From assembly GCF_036345015.1 (NCBI RefSeq), contig NZ_CP084098.1, positions 2,121,326 to 2,185,325 on the forward strand: a stretch of DNA of 64,000 nt, read 5' to 3'. The stretch is from Cyanobacterium sp. Dongsha4 (GTDB lineage Bacteria > Cyanobacteriota > Cyanobacteriia > Cyanobacteriales > Cyanobacteriaceae). Positions 28,266 through 38,151 of the stretch are shown here, in pieces. Made by a program: the position numbers and the translations under genes. Within the stretch, counting starts at the first letter, position 1, and every line of letters starts with the position of its first letter. Below the pieces are notes generated by a model. That model made no database searches. It was given only the letters and a program-made list of their open reading frames with translations, and was not told where the DNA came from.

Positions 28266-28580
28266 ATGTTACATCTTATTTATATTTTAGCTTTTACGGT
28301 TATTGCTTTTTTTGCTATCAGCAACTTGATTCGCAGTTTAATTACCATTAGTGCTGATACTCAAAGGGGGGCTTGGACTGATACTCCTAGGCCTAGTAAA
28401 TCCCGTCAAAATTCTCCATATCAGGCTAGTCATCCCGAATTATATGACGAAGAAGGTAAACCGATTAATGAGCCATTATTAGTAATTCGTTCTGTATCTG
28501 TAGAAGATGCAAGACAAAAGTTAGATTCTCTTTATGAATCATCTCCTAGTCAAACTCGCTCAACAGAAGATGAAAGTTAA
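28266..28580 (+). CDS. DUF2973 family membrane protein
   Basis: A 104-residue protein with one N-terminal membrane segment (about 3-24, LIYILAFTVIAFFAISNLI) followed by a polar cytoplasmic tail. NSPYQASHPELYDEEGKPINEPLL is partly conserved in the family. A GAGGTTGAA ribosome-binding site precedes the ATG. It likely forms a transcription unit with the upstream DUF2605 gene. Function unknown. Confidence 0.82.
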   Translation: MLHLIYILAFTVIAFFAISNLIRSLITISADTQRGAWTDTPRPSKSRQNSPYQASHPELYDEEGKPINEPLLVIRSVSVEDARQKLDSLYESSPSQTRSTEDES

Positions 28581-28698
28581 TTAGTAATCAAAGGGCAAGG
28601 GGCAAAGGGCAAAGATAATTAACAACTAAAAATACCTGAAACCTGAAACCCGAAACCTATCACCTCTTTCCTAACCCCTAATTATTAAAAATTGATTA

Positions 28699-29382
28699 AT
28701 GAGAAGTAATTTTATTTCGGCTACTGATATTGATATTGCGGATTATATTGATTTTGCCATCTTACAACCAACAGCTACAACCAAAGATATTGAAAATGGA
28801 TGTAAAGTGGCAATGCAATACAATTTTGCCTCGGTGTGTGTTTATCCTTCGGCGGTGAAGGTAGCGGCGGAATTGCTTCATAATCAAAAATCGAAGGTTT
28901 GTACTGTTATCGGTTTTCCTTCTGGGGGTAGCACCACTAATTGTAAGATTTTTGAAGCTCAAGAAGCTGTAGAAAATGGGGCGCAGGAGTTGGATGTTGT
29001 TATTAATCTTGGATGGTTAAGGGAGGGTAATTCTGAGTTAATTTATCAAGAGATGGCTTCTATTGTGGAAGAAACAGGACAAGTTGTTAAGGCTATTTTA
29101 GAGACTTCCATTTTAACCCCAACAGAAAAGCATTTAGCGGCTGAAATTTGTATGGATGCGGGGGTTTCTTTTCTTAAGACTAGCACAGGTTGGTTTGGTG
29201 GTGCTACGGTGGAGGATGTTAAATTTCTTCAAGAAATTACAAAGGGCAGAATTGAAATAAAAGCCTCTGGAGGTATTAAAACCTTAGAAAATGCGATCGC
29301 ACTTATTAATGCCGGAGCGACTCGTTTAGGCACTTCTAAGGGAGTGGAATTAGTTAGACAACAAAAAAATCAAGAAGGTTAA
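28699..29382 (+). CDS. deoC: deoxyribose-phosphate aldolase
   Basis: DeoC splits 2-deoxyribose 5-phosphate into glyceraldehyde 3-phosphate and acetaldehyde. The Schiff-base lysine is in SFLKTSTGW and the second active-site lysine in [20 protein letters not shown] and DVVINLGWL complete the family pattern. The length of 227 residues is normal. The stop is 8 bases from the stop of the convergent caspase-like gene. The preceding 118 bases contain GGGCAAAG and ACCTGAA heptamer repeats. Confidence 0.95.
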   Translation: MRSNFISATDIDIADYIDFAILQPTATTKDIENGCKVAMQYNFASVCVYPSAVKVAAELLHNQKSKVCTVIGFPSGGSTTNCKIFEAQEAVENGAQELDVVINLGWLREGNSELIYQEMASIVEETGQVVKAILETSILTPTEKHLAAEICMDAGVSFLKTSTGWFGGATVEDVKFLQEITKGRIEIKASGGIKTLENAIALINAGATRLGTSKGVELVRQQKNQEG

Positions 29383-29390
29383 TTCAGGTT

Positions 29391-31529
29391 TCAACTAATT
29401 TCATATACATATCTAAAAGTTGCCCATTTATTCATATTAAGAGCATAAATATCATTATAGTTATTGAATAATTGTGGATTAACATCACCATTTTGATGAA
29501 TGTCCTGTAATATAGATTTAGCAACTAATTCGGGATTTTCTAATATTATTATTTGTTCCATATCTTTTTTCATTTCTATCATTTTGTCTATATTTTTCAG
29601 AGTATTTTCAAAAGAGAATTGACTAACAATAATGATTAATTCTCCGATACCTTTACCTGCGTTAACAATCCATTTTAAAGGACTAGCATTTTCAGGTATA
29701 GAAATTTTATCTTGAGGGGGTATTAAAGTAGAATAAGGAGAAAAATATGCGATCGCTTCTCTGGATGAATTAATTCCTAAGAGTAAATAATATAAATCTT
29801 TTTCAGTTTCATTATTAATATTGATTGTAAATTGACTGCCTAAAGGAATATTAATTAGTAAATTATCTGGGTGAACATTGGTTGATTCATGGGGCTGATT
29901 TAACTTACTATTAAAAGTATATTTAGAATGAGTTGAAGAAATATTATCGTGAGTAATTTCTAAAGCAATATTCACTGGTAAAGTAGAAGAATATTGATTA
30001 TATGTAAGGTTAAATAATTTAGAAGCAAGAGTCGTTTTTAAAGGTTTAGTTAAGCGTTTAACCGCCGTAGAAACTGCTTCATGAGGAGATTGAGGTGTTG
30101 TATTGGGATATAAAACTCCTGTGGGAGAATATAAGCCATAGCCGTCAATATTTCCCTCTTCTAAGGTTAATTTGTCAAGGATACAATCGGCAAAAGTTTC
30201 ACCAATATTACTAATTGATACAACATTATCAATTACGCTCAAAGCACTTGTAGCGTCAACTTTTTCAATTTTTTCAAGAGTATCATTTAATGCAATATTT
30301 AGACCAGTATCTTGATTTATCACTCTGATATATTCCTGCAAAATGGTATTAATTTTAAGCAAGTTTTTATCCCCTTGAATAACAATTCCTTTTGCTTTGT
30401 TTCCCTGTAAAGAATTAATTTGTACAACAGCAAACTGCTCATTATGCTCAATTCTAAAACAAGAATTTAAACAATAATTAGATAATACTAATAAAGGAAG
30501 TCCTAGTAGCTCTAATTCTATGAGATTAGGTTCAATAATTTTAGTTACCATTGCTGAACCACGATTCTTTATTTCAAGGGGCAAGTGATAAGATAAAACG
30601 TCACTTTTATTGTCAGTAGTAAAATCTATTTTTTCTTTATTTCCGTGATATAAAGCCATTTGAGATGCAATATTTCTCATTAGGGCTAAGTTAGCTGTGG
30701 AAGGAAATTCTTGCCATAGGGATTGAGTTAGGTTGTATGTGAATAACCCAGATTTAAAATTGAGACTATTTATTTCAACAGAAATACTGTCTTGCGAAGG
30801 AGATAAAATTAGTCCTTGTAAAGGTTTATTTTGGTTGTTTTTAATAATTGAATTACTATTACTTTTGACTAATTTTTGATAAAATTCTTGCTCTTTTTCA
30901 CTAATAATTAAGTTAGGTTGAAAATCATAAGATCTCAAAGATAATTTATTCCGAATAGTTAGGGGTGAAGGAATAAAACTGGTATCTAAAATAAGGGTAT
31001 ATTTAGTTGTTTTTAATGACTCTGCTAATTTGATTAAAGTATCTAACAAAATATCATCGACAAATGGATGAGGAAACTCAGAATCGGAGCGTAAACTATC
31101 ATAAACTACTAAACTATCGACTAAATTGCGGTTATCATCACTGGAAAATAACTTAACCTGTCTGCCATAGCCACTAAAGTGGAAAACCACTACGTCATTA
31201 GCATTAGCTTGAAGGCAAAGATGTTCTTGAAAAGTTGTTAAAATATTTTCTCTAGTAGCTTGTCTATCAGTTAAAACAACAATATCTTCGGGAAAAAAGC
31301 CAAAACGATGAATTAACAATTGTCTTTGTAACTCAACATCCGTGACGCAACCATGAAGACTATCTCCATAGGCATACTGATTAATACCCACCAACAAGGC
31401 TAATTTACGAGTATTAGATTCAGCTAAAGTTTTACCATAGGCTGTAGTTGCTTGATATTTCCACGTATATAGAGAAGCGAGAGAGAATCCTACTCCTTGT
31501 AGAAAATTGCGTCTGGAAAAATTAATCAT
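29391..31529 (-). CDS. caspase-like (orthocaspase) pseudoenzyme with Tat signal
   Basis: A 712-residue peptidase C14-type protein. The N-terminus has a twin-arginine signal (FSRRNFLQG, then a hydrophobic stretch to about residue 30), so export of a folded protein is expected. The caspase p20-like domain spans about 40-200: LALLVGINQYAYGDSLHGCV, DIVVLTDRQATRENI. The catalytic His position reads HFSGYGRQ (Y121 for His), and the catalytic Cys position reads LILDTSFIP (S184 for Cys). Both catalytic residues are thus replaced. Tyr/Ser-substituted caspase homologues are known in cyanobacteria and are taken to be non-proteolytic. The C-terminal 450 residues include a Ser/Thr-rich carbohydrate-binding-like DUF4384-type segment (weak assignment). 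It is convergent with deoC. Confidence 0.85.
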   Translation of the reverse strand: MINFSRRNFLQGVGFSLASLYTWKYQATTAYGKTLAESNTRKLALLVGINQYAYGDSLHGCVTDVELQRQLLIHRFGFFPEDIVVLTDRQATRENILTTFQEHLCLQANANDVVVFHFSGYGRQVKLFSSDDNRNLVDSLVVYDSLRSDSEFPHPFVDDILLDTLIKLAESLKTTKYTLILDTSFIPSPLTIRNKLSLRSYDFQPNLIISEKEQEFYQKLVKSNSNSIIKNNQNKPLQGLILSPSQDSISVEINSLNFKSGLFTYNLTQSLWQEFPSTANLALMRNIASQMALYHGNKEKIDFTTDNKSDVLSYHLPLEIKNRGSAMVTKIIEPNLIELELLGLPLLVLSNYCLNSCFRIEHNEQFAVVQINSLQGNKAKGIVIQGDKNLLKINTILQEYIRVINQDTGLNIALNDTLEKIEKVDATSALSVIDNVVSISNIGETFADCILDKLTLEEGNIDGYGLYSPTGVLYPNTTPQSPHEAVSTAVKRLTKPLKTTLASKLFNLTYNQYSSTLPVNIALEITHDNISSTHSKYTFNSKLNQPHESTNVHPDNLLINIPLGSQFTININNETEKDLYYLLLGINSSREAIAYFSPYSTLIPPQDKISIPENASPLKWIVNAGKGIGELIIIVSQFSFENTLKNIDKMIEMKKDMEQIIILENPELVAKSILQDIHQNGDVNPQLFNNYNDIYALNMNKWATFRYVYEIS

Positions 31530-31795
31530 TGAGCTTTTTTTTGATTGGATTAGGGTGAGAAAATCTTACTAGAGAAATAAGTAAGTTAGTAATAAATGAA
31601 AACTAATGGCAATATTTGTAGTCTAATTAGCTGAAATAATCCTAGCAAAATTAGAGATATTTTTCAGCTATGGCAATTTCGATTAAAATTTTTTCCCCTC
31701 ACTTTGAATATTTCTCCCAACAGACGAGGATAAATTTTTCCGATAATCTTAGATGGAAATAGAATTCAAGTTTACGGAATAGAATGTATTTTTTC

Positions 31796-32605
31796 TCATA
31801 AGCCGACTAATTCTAAGTAGCTAGATATTAGATAATCTCCCCAAAACATCGTGATAATTGCACCTATGACTAGATAAGGTCCGAAAGGCATGGGTTGTCC
31901 TTTTTTCATCAACCGAAATGCGATCGCACCTATGCCAACAATTGTACCTACAGCACAAGCCAAAAAACCAGTTATTAAAACTCCTTGCCATCCTAACCAT
32001 ACTCCTATCATACTTGCTAACTTGGGATCACCACCCCCCATTGCCGCCTTACCAAATACGATACTACCAACAATTAAAATAGTATCAAATAACCAAATTC
32101 CCACTACACCGCCAACGATAGCAGAAAACAAAGATAAAACTAAACTTTTGACACTTCCATCACTGAGGTTAAAACCCAACCATCCTTGCCAAAATAAACC
32201 CAAAACCAATCCTGATTGAGTGAGAGAATTAGGTAAAGTCATGGTATCAAAATCGATTAACGCCAAAGCAATTAACCAACTAATAAAAGTCATATAACCC
32301 AGAGTTAACCAAGAGAAACCAAAATGCTGAAAAATCAAAACGAAGAAAAAACCCGTCATTGCTTCAATCAAAGGATAGCGAGGAGAAATAGGGGTATGAC
32401 ACCAACGACATTTACCCTTTAACCATAACCAACCAACCACAGGAATATTCTCAGTTTTACCAAGGGGGTGCTTACATTTGGGGCATCGAGATGGAGGATA
32501 AACAAGAGAAATCTTTTCTGGGATACGATAAATTACCACATTAAGAAAACTACCAATAGATGCACCAAAACTGAATACTATTAACAGAGTCAAAAAATTA
32601 GCCAC
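31796..32605 (-). CDS. pilD: prepilin peptidase (type IV pilus)
   Basis: A 269-residue polytopic aspartic peptidase that removes the leader from type IV prepilins and N-methylates the new end. The N-terminal zinc-type cysteines CPKC and CRWCH (methyltransferase part) are present, as are the two aspartate sites DFDTMTLPN and GGGDPKLASMIG. Around eight membrane segments. Complete and apparently functional. Needed for twitching and DNA uptake in cyanobacteria (family knowledge). No other pil gene is in the window. Confidence 0.94.
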   Translation of the reverse strand: MANFLTLLIVFSFGASIGSFLNVVIYRIPEKISLVYPPSRCPKCKHPLGKTENIPVVGWLWLKGKCRWCHTPISPRYPLIEAMTGFFFVLIFQHFGFSWLTLGYMTFISWLIALALIDFDTMTLPNSLTQSGLVLGLFWQGWLGFNLSDGSVKSLVLSLFSAIVGGVVGIWLFDTILIVGSIVFGKAAMGGGDPKLASMIGVWLGWQGVLITGFLACAVGTIVGIGAIAFRLMKKGQPMPFGPYLVIGAIITMFWGDYLISSYLELVGL

Positions 32606-32677
32606 GAATTCAATCAGTAATTAGAAGTTAAAAAGGTAACGATACACAGGGCAGAAGTAATTAATTAGTTTCTCCCC

Positions 32678-32709
32678 AATACCCTAATACCCTAATACCC
32701 TAATACCCT
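32678..32709. repeat. tandem octamer AATACCCT x4
   Basis: Four exact copies of AATACCCT in the pilD/DUF445 gap, followed by AAGCCC. Related GTATTGGG-type units on the other strand occur near 11725 and 35430-35455. Confidence 0.7.
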
Positions 32710-32764
32710 AAGCCCATACTTGCCAAAACCTACCTCAACCTAACATCGTAAATAAGTGTTTAAG

Positions 32765-34003
32765 CTAATTACTAAACCATAATATCAAACTCTGCAATGC
32801 ACCGATAAAAACTCCTAAAACACCACCTAAATTGACAATGGCTTGTAATTCACTTTTAACAATACTTTGGGTTGCTACTTCTAATTGTTCAGGGCTTGTA
32901 GCATTAACTCTATCAATGATAACCTGATCAATGGATAAAATCGGGATAGCTTCGGTGACAATTTTTTCTAAATCTTCTTCTAAATAACGCTCTAAAATTA
33001 AGGCTAATTCTTCACTGATTAATTCTAATGAACTATTAACCACACTGGAAGATTGTAAGCGATTAACGATTAATACTGAAATTTTATCCCAGTCGATACT
33101 ATAACTAAATTCATGGAGTAATTCTACTCCTTTTTCCTGAAGATAATCCCTAACGGCATTATTAGTCGTTTCCCTTAATTGTTTGACGGTGGCTACGGGT
33201 AAATTTTGTAAAGATAAATCGAGGAAAAATTCTTTTAATCTCGTTCTAATTTCTAAGGATAATAATAATTCTTGAATTCTTGTATTAGCGGTTTCTTTAT
33301 CATCCAAACAAAAACTTCTTAAACGACTTAGGGCATTTTTTACACCAAATAAATTGGCTACTACCCAATAAGTACCACTGGTTTTTTCTTTAAATCCTTC
33401 ATCAATAACATTTATGTTTCTATCCGTCAAAAAATTAATCAATGCTTGTCTAATTAAGTCGGGGGAAAACACTACCTTTAAAAGCCAGTCTGATAGTTGT
33501 CTCGCTTGACTTTCATTCATTCTAAATTCTAACAAGATGCGATCGAATATTTGATTAATTTGAGTTTCTAAAAAATCCCCTCTTCTGGATAAAGTTTTTA
33601 AAAGTTTAGGGATTGAATCACCAAATAAATCTCTTAAAATATCTGCTAAAATTTTAGCTGTTTTTTGTTGTTTATCCTCTTTGATTTGTTTTAATGCTAA
33701 TTGTAATAACCATAAAATAGCAGACTTAACTCTATCAATTTGTAAAAGTCTTTTTGCTAGTTTTTGCAATTCTTCTGGTGTTAAAAGAGAATTCATAATT
33801 GTATCGGAAACTCTTTTAGCTAACCTTTCTTGATTACGGGGAATTAATCCGGGAGTAAAAGGTAATCTTCTCCCCAATAAATGAATAGGTTTGTAAGGGC
33901 GAAATAGCATTTTTATGGCTAAATCGTTAGTAAAATATCCAATCACTCCCCCGGCAACAGGAGGGAGAATAATACGCCACCAATAATCAAATTCTATGGG
34001 CAT
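32765..34003 (-). CDS. DUF445 family membrane protein
   Basis: A 412-residue DUF445 protein. Its N-terminal membrane segment ([20 protein letters not shown]) and C-terminal one ([19 protein letters not shown]) flank a long helical, soluble region, and [20 protein letters not shown] is the hallmark segment of the family. The role is unknown in bacteria. It is divergent from prfB with a 315-base gap. Confidence 0.88.
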   Translation of the reverse strand: MPIEFDYWWRIILPPVAGGVIGYFTNDLAIKMLFRPYKPIHLLGRRLPFTPGLIPRNQERLAKRVSDTIMNSLLTPEELQKLAKRLLQIDRVKSAILWLLQLALKQIKEDKQQKTAKILADILRDLFGDSIPKLLKTLSRRGDFLETQINQIFDRILLEFRMNESQARQLSDWLLKVVFSPDLIRQALINFLTDRNINVIDEGFKEKTSGTYWVVANLFGVKNALSRLRSFCLDDKETANTRIQELLLSLEIRTRLKEFFLDLSLQNLPVATVKQLRETTNNAVRDYLQEKGVELLHEFSYSIDWDKISVLIVNRLQSSSVVNSSLELISEELALILERYLEEDLEKIVTEAIPILSIDQVIIDRVNATSPEQLEVATQSIVKSELQAIVNLGGVLGVFIGALQSLILWFSN

Positions 34004-34318
34004 TCCCTATGTGAGTAATATGACAACAAATTTGCAGATAAACGAAAAACAGACCAATCTTTTACCAAAAATTATTTAGCAGATGCTAAATTTTAATCTT
34101 TGAATTTATTAATTACTAATGATCGGTCACAGAATTAGTCTTTTTTAACAATTTTAACGCAAATTATAAAGATATTTCCCAATCGAAAAGTAACTTTACT
34201 ATAAGTTGAATAAATTTAATATTTTTGATTCTTAAAGTTTGTTGAGATTCGACAATCGTCAGTTTTTTTGATATTATCTGGTGTTGTCGGTAATTTTTCT
34301 CACACTTATTCAATAGCA
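34004..34318. other. divergent promoter region between DUF445 gene and prfB
   Basis: About 315 A+T-rich bases without a gene or clear repeat. A minus-strand frame covering most of it lacks a ribosome-binding site and protein-like composition and is not called. Confidence 0.5.
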
Positions 34319-35426
34319 ATGGAATTATCAGAACTAAAGAAAGATATAAGCACAATCTCTGAGCGCCTGGGTAAAACTCAGGACTATCTTTGACTTACCT
34401 AATCTCAACGCAAAAATTAGGGATTTAGAACAAGTTGCCGCACAACCAGAATTTTGGGAAACAGGAGAAAAGGCACAGGAAACTCTACAGCAATTAAATG
34501 ATTTCAAGTCTTTATGGGATACATTTCATCAATGGCAAAGTAGTTTGGAAGATACGAAGGCGATTGTTGAGTTGTTAGAGATGGAATTAGACTCAGAATT
34601 ATTTAACGAGGCTCAATGTAATTTAAAATCTCTTGCCCAAGATTTAGATAAATGGGAATTACAGCAATTATTGAGTGGAGTTTATGATCAAAAAGGTGCT
34701 ATTCTAACAATTAATGCTGGTGCTGGTGGTACAGATGCTCAGGATTGGGCGCAAATGTTATTAAGAATGTACACCCGTTGGGCGGAAAATCAGAATTATC
34801 GGGTAACTTTGACGGAACTTTCCGAAGGGGATGAGGCAGGGATTAAGTCGGCAACTTTAGAGATAGATGGAAAATATGCTTTTGGTTATCTGAAGGGAGA
34901 AAAAGGGACTCATCGTCTAGTCAGAATTTCTCCTTATAATGCCAATGGAAAGCGTCAAACGAGCTTTGCTGGGGTGGATGTGATGCCTAGTTTGGGAGAG
35001 GAAGCCATTAAGGTTGATATTCCTGAAAAAGATTTAGAAATCACTACCTCTAGGGCAGGGGGGAAAGGAGGGCAGAATGTTAATAAGGTGGAAACGGCGG
35101 TGAGAATTGTTCATATTCCCACGGGTATAGCGGTCAGATGTACTCAGGAGCGATCGCAACTTCAAAATAAGGAAAAAGCCTTAGCTATTTTAAAGGGTAA
35201 ACTTTTAGTTATTTTAGAGGAACAAAGGGCAAAAGCGATCGCAGATATTCGAGGGGATATAGTAGAAGCCGCTTGGGGTAATCAAATAAGAAATTATGTG
35301 TTTCATCCTTATCAATTAGTAAAAGATGTGCGCACCAATGTGGAAACAACCGCCGTCGATGATGTTTTAGATGGTAATTTAGAGGCTTTTATTGAAGCAT
35401 ATTTGAGGGAAGGCACAAATAATTAG
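34319..35426 (+). CDS. prfB: peptide chain release factor 2, expressed by programmed +1 frameshift
   Basis: RF2 ends translation at UGA and UAA. The ATG at 34319 opens a 24-codon frame that stops at an in-frame TGA (34391-34393) in the slippery context CTT TGA C. A +1 shift joins it to the long frame from 34392, giving about 368 residues. The GGQ motif for peptide release is in [14 protein letters not shown], and the stop-codon reading tripeptide is in [15 protein letters not shown] (SPY where SPF is usual). Treating the main frame as starting at 34545 would lose the N-terminal helical domain. The self-regulating frameshift senses RF2 level (established for the family). Confidence 0.93.
34379..34394 (+). 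promoter_or_regulatory. RF2 programmed frameshift site
   Basis: CAGGACTATCTTTGAC: an internal AGGA Shine-Dalgarno-like element, then TAT CTT TGA C, where the ribosome slips on CTT into the +1 frame. Spacing and sequence match the classic prfB site. Confidence 0.92.
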
Positions 35427-35641
35427 GAATTGAGGTATTGGGGTATTGGAGTATTAGGAAGAAGTTCATTAAACACTTTTGCCTTTTGCCCTGTGCTGAT
35501 GTTGCCCTTTTTACTATGCCCGTTACCCTTGTCTTAATTGCCGATTTAATTGTTAAATTTCAAAAAAAATTTCCATAATTTGCATAAATTTACATTTTGC
35601 CACTGATAAGTAAATAGCAAAGAAAAAATTAACTATCAATT

Positions 35642-37840
35642 ATGGGAAACATCGTCGGAATTGACTTAGGCACAACCAACTCCGTTGCCGCCTTTAAATT
35701 TGCAGAAGCACAAGTCGTTAATGACCCTAAACATGGCACTTTAGTTAGATCTGTGGTATCTTTATCTAATAATAGTTTAATAGTAGGTCAAGAAGCCTAT
35801 AATCAGCTATTACAAGATCCAGAAAACGTCATTATCTCCATCAAACGCTTAATGGGGCGTGGTTTTGGGGATGATGTGGTGCAACAACAGTTAAAAAACT
35901 TCGGTTATAAGATTACTCAATCCAGCGAAGGCACAGAAAACAGTATCTCTGTGTGGTTAGGAAGCAAAGAATATCAACCCGAAGACATTAGTGCAGAAAT
36001 CCTCAAACAAGTAGTTAAAAATGCCCAAGCCTATCAGGAAAATATGGGGCAAACGGGCAATATTACTAAAGCCGTTATCACTATACCTGCTTACTTTAAT
36101 GATAAACAACGTTACGCTACGGAAATCGCCTCTGTGAGGGCTGGTTTTGGAAAACCTATTTTATTACCTGAACCCACTGCGGCGGCTATTTCCTACGGTT
36201 TTAAGCCCGATAGCGATGATGTAAAAACTATCTTGGTATATGATTTTGGAGGCGGTACTTTTGACTCATCTTTAATTACGTCTGCTGGAAGTCAGTTTAT
36301 CGAGTCGGGTAAAGCAGGAGATTTATGGTTAGGGGGAGATGATATTGATAACAGATTAGGGGAATTAGTTAAGCAAAAGGTAGCGAAGGAGGAGGGGTTA
36401 GATAATATAGATGGTTTAATCGCTAATATGCCCTATTATCAACAAGTTAGATTTAAAGCGGATTTGAAAATTGCGACGGAAAGGGCAAAAATTGATTTAA
36501 GCAGTAAAACCGAAGGGAAGATTAATCCTTCTACTCCTCTCCTTGATGAGTTTGGTATGGCTATCCCCATCGATGTAACCATTACAAGGGCAGAATTTGA
36601 GTACATGATTTTGCCTTTGGTGAAGCGTAGTATCGAAATTTGTCACGATGCCATTAAATATTCTGATTATCCTGCGGATATGATTGATATGGTGTTGATG
36701 GTAGGAGGTTCAAGTCAAATACCATTGGTACAAGAGGAGGTGAAAAAGGCTTTTGGAGATGATAAAGTAGTAGTGCATCCTCGCCCTATGTATGCTGTCG
36801 CAGAAGGTGCTGGTATTGTGTCTGCAGGTGTGACGGAAGTGGTTGGCACTGTATCCCGTGATTATTGTATCCAATTAGTGGATGATCCTCGTTATCAATT
36901 AATTAAGCAAGGGGATGTTTTGCCCATTCAAAAGAATCATACTTTCAAAACGGAAGGGGAAGGGCAAGAATTAATCCATTTTAAGTTTTTTAGCCCTGAT
37001 GAGGTAAGGGAAGCCATTGATTTACGCAAAAATGATGAGCGTATTGGGGATATGTGGTTGGCGTTGGATAAGCCCTATCCAAAAGGAACAGAAGTTGATG
37101 TGATGGTAGAATTAGATGAGCAAAATTCTGCTTTAACCATGACTGCTTGTCTGAAAAATAATCCTTCTATTCGGGTTAGTGGTAGTTTTTCTAGGGGTAA
37201 TCATGATGAAAAAATCAATCAAAAAGTGGAGGAGTTAATTCATAAACTCAATGAGGAAGGTGAATTAACGGAAATTGGGGTGCAACGTGCCAATGAATTA
37301 ACAGGTGAGATTGTAAGGGCTTCAAATCAAATATATCTTAATGGGATTTTACAACGGGATAGACAACAGGTAGCCGAAGAAAAACTTAAGGAATTAGAGG
37401 CTTTTGCTTGTGGCGATCATGACACTATCTTGATGTATTTAAGAGATTTCAATTTTGCCTTAGAATTCTGTTCTCATATTATGCATGAGGATCAAGTTAA
37501 CCGCCTAAAAAATTTAGTGTCAGAAATGCAGACGGCGGTTGATACCAATAATATTTCAGGGATGCAGAGATTAGCAGAAGATGGTAGTCGGGAATTTGAT
37601 AATTTACCTGATTTAGTGCGTATTCTCTTGTTAATTCGTTTTGGTGTTGCCCGTGCCTGTCGTATTGCACCTGCACACGGTAAGGTTTTGGAAAGCAAGT
37701 TTATCAATCTTCTCGATGCGATGGAAAGGGGAGATGGTAATACGGGTGATCGCCTCTATCGTGAATTATTAGAGGAAATACGAGAATACATTGATCAAGA
37801 TTTACCCACAGGAGTTGTTGCCACTGGCTTAACCCGTTAA
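35642..37840 (+). CDS. non-canonical Hsp70 chaperone (first of two)
   Basis: A 732-residue Hsp70 with an intact ATPase domain: GIDLGTTNS (6-14), catalytic lysine K68 in IKRLMGR, PAYFNDKQR, DFGGGTFD (201-208) and VGGSSQIP (354-361). A DnaK-like substrate domain begins about residue 410, but KNHTFKT and FSRGNHDEK differ from housekeeping DnaK. The last 200 residues are helical and acidic, and the C-terminal EEVD/DnaK tail is absent. It is the first gene of a six-gene same-strand cluster ending in a GrpE-like gene. The ATPase half is almost identical to that of the second Hsp70 at 41160. It should be the active partner of the pair (inference). Confidence 0.9.
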   Translation: MGNIVGIDLGTTNSVAAFKFAEAQVVNDPKHGTLVRSVVSLSNNSLIVGQEAYNQLLQDPENVIISIKRLMGRGFGDDVVQQQLKNFGYKITQSSEGTENSISVWLGSKEYQPEDISAEILKQVVKNAQAYQENMGQTGNITKAVITIPAYFNDKQRYATEIASVRAGFGKPILLPEPTAAAISYGFKPDSDDVKTILVYDFGGGTFDSSLITSAGSQFIESGKAGDLWLGGDDIDNRLGELVKQKVAKEEGLDNIDGLIANMPYYQQVRFKADLKIATERAKIDLSSKTEGKINPSTPLLDEFGMAIPIDVTITRAEFEYMILPLVKRSIEICHDAIKYSDYPADMIDMVLMVGGSSQIPLVQEEVKKAFGDDKVVVHPRPMYAVAEGAGIVSAGVTEVVGTVSRDYCIQLVDDPRYQLIKQGDVLPIQKNHTFKTEGEGQELIHFKFFSPDEVREAIDLRKNDERIGDMWLALDKPYPKGTEVDVMVELDEQNSALTMTACLKNNPSIRVSGSFSRGNHDEKINQKVEELIHKLNEEGELTEIGVQRANELTGEIVRASNQIYLNGILQRDRQQVAEEKLKELEAFACGDHDTILMYLRDFNFALEFCSHIMHEDQVNRLKNLVSEMQTAVDTNNISGMQRLAEDGSREFDNLPDLVRILLLIRFGVARACRIAPAHGKVLESKFINLLDAMERGDGNTGDRLYRELLEEIREYIDQDLPTGVVATGLTR

Positions 37841-37855
37841 TTGTAAAAAAAAATT

Positions 37856-37881
37856 GTTGGGTTACACGTTGTTAACCCAAC
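37856..37881. repeat. REP-like palindrome (GTTGGGTTA...TAACCCAAC)
   Basis: A 9-bp perfect inverted repeat with an 8-base spacer and CCTACAA on its right side. It resembles the TTGGGTT...AACCCAACCTAC hairpins dispersed in cyanobacterial genomes (family knowledge). It sits in the gap after the first Hsp70 gene and could trim or attenuate downstream mRNA. Confidence 0.6.
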
Positions 37882-37903
37882 CTACAAAAATTATGGAGTT
37901 TTT

Positions 37904-38113
37904 ATGACTGAGAAAATGAAGGAAAAATTTGATTATCATTCTATTGATTTAGACAAGGTAAAAATAGAGAAAGAAATACCTAATGAAAATAAAATAGTTG
38001 TTGGTAATATTACATATTCTCAAGAGACTATTTATGTTAATAGTTTTATCAAAAAGGTTTTTCCAACAATTCATTTTTTCTTGGGTATATGTGTAAGTTT
38101 TCTTTCTTTTTAA
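37904..38113 (+). CDS. small protein with C-terminal hydrophobic tail (69 aa)
   Basis: A well-placed GGAG ribosome-binding site lies about 5 bases before the ATG. The first 48 residues are charged (MTEKMKEKFDYHSIDLDKVK) and the last 20 form a hydrophobic tail (VFPTIHFFLGICVSFLSF), as in tail-anchored membrane proteins. No known domain. It lies between the Hsp70 and LysM genes in the same direction, 38 bases before the next gene, which makes it likely to belong to the same system. It could also be a decayed fragment. Confidence 0.5.
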   Translation: MTEKMKEKFDYHSIDLDKVKIEKEIPNENKIVVGNITYSQETIYVNSFIKKVFPTIHFFLGICVSFLSF

Positions 38114-38151
38114 ACAACAAAAAATAATCTTCTTTATTAAGATAAAATAAT

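Noticed and set aside
31890-32219. 109-codon plus-strand frame
   Set aside because: It lies wholly inside pilD on the other strand; proline/threonine-rich translation is a shadow of the membrane segments.
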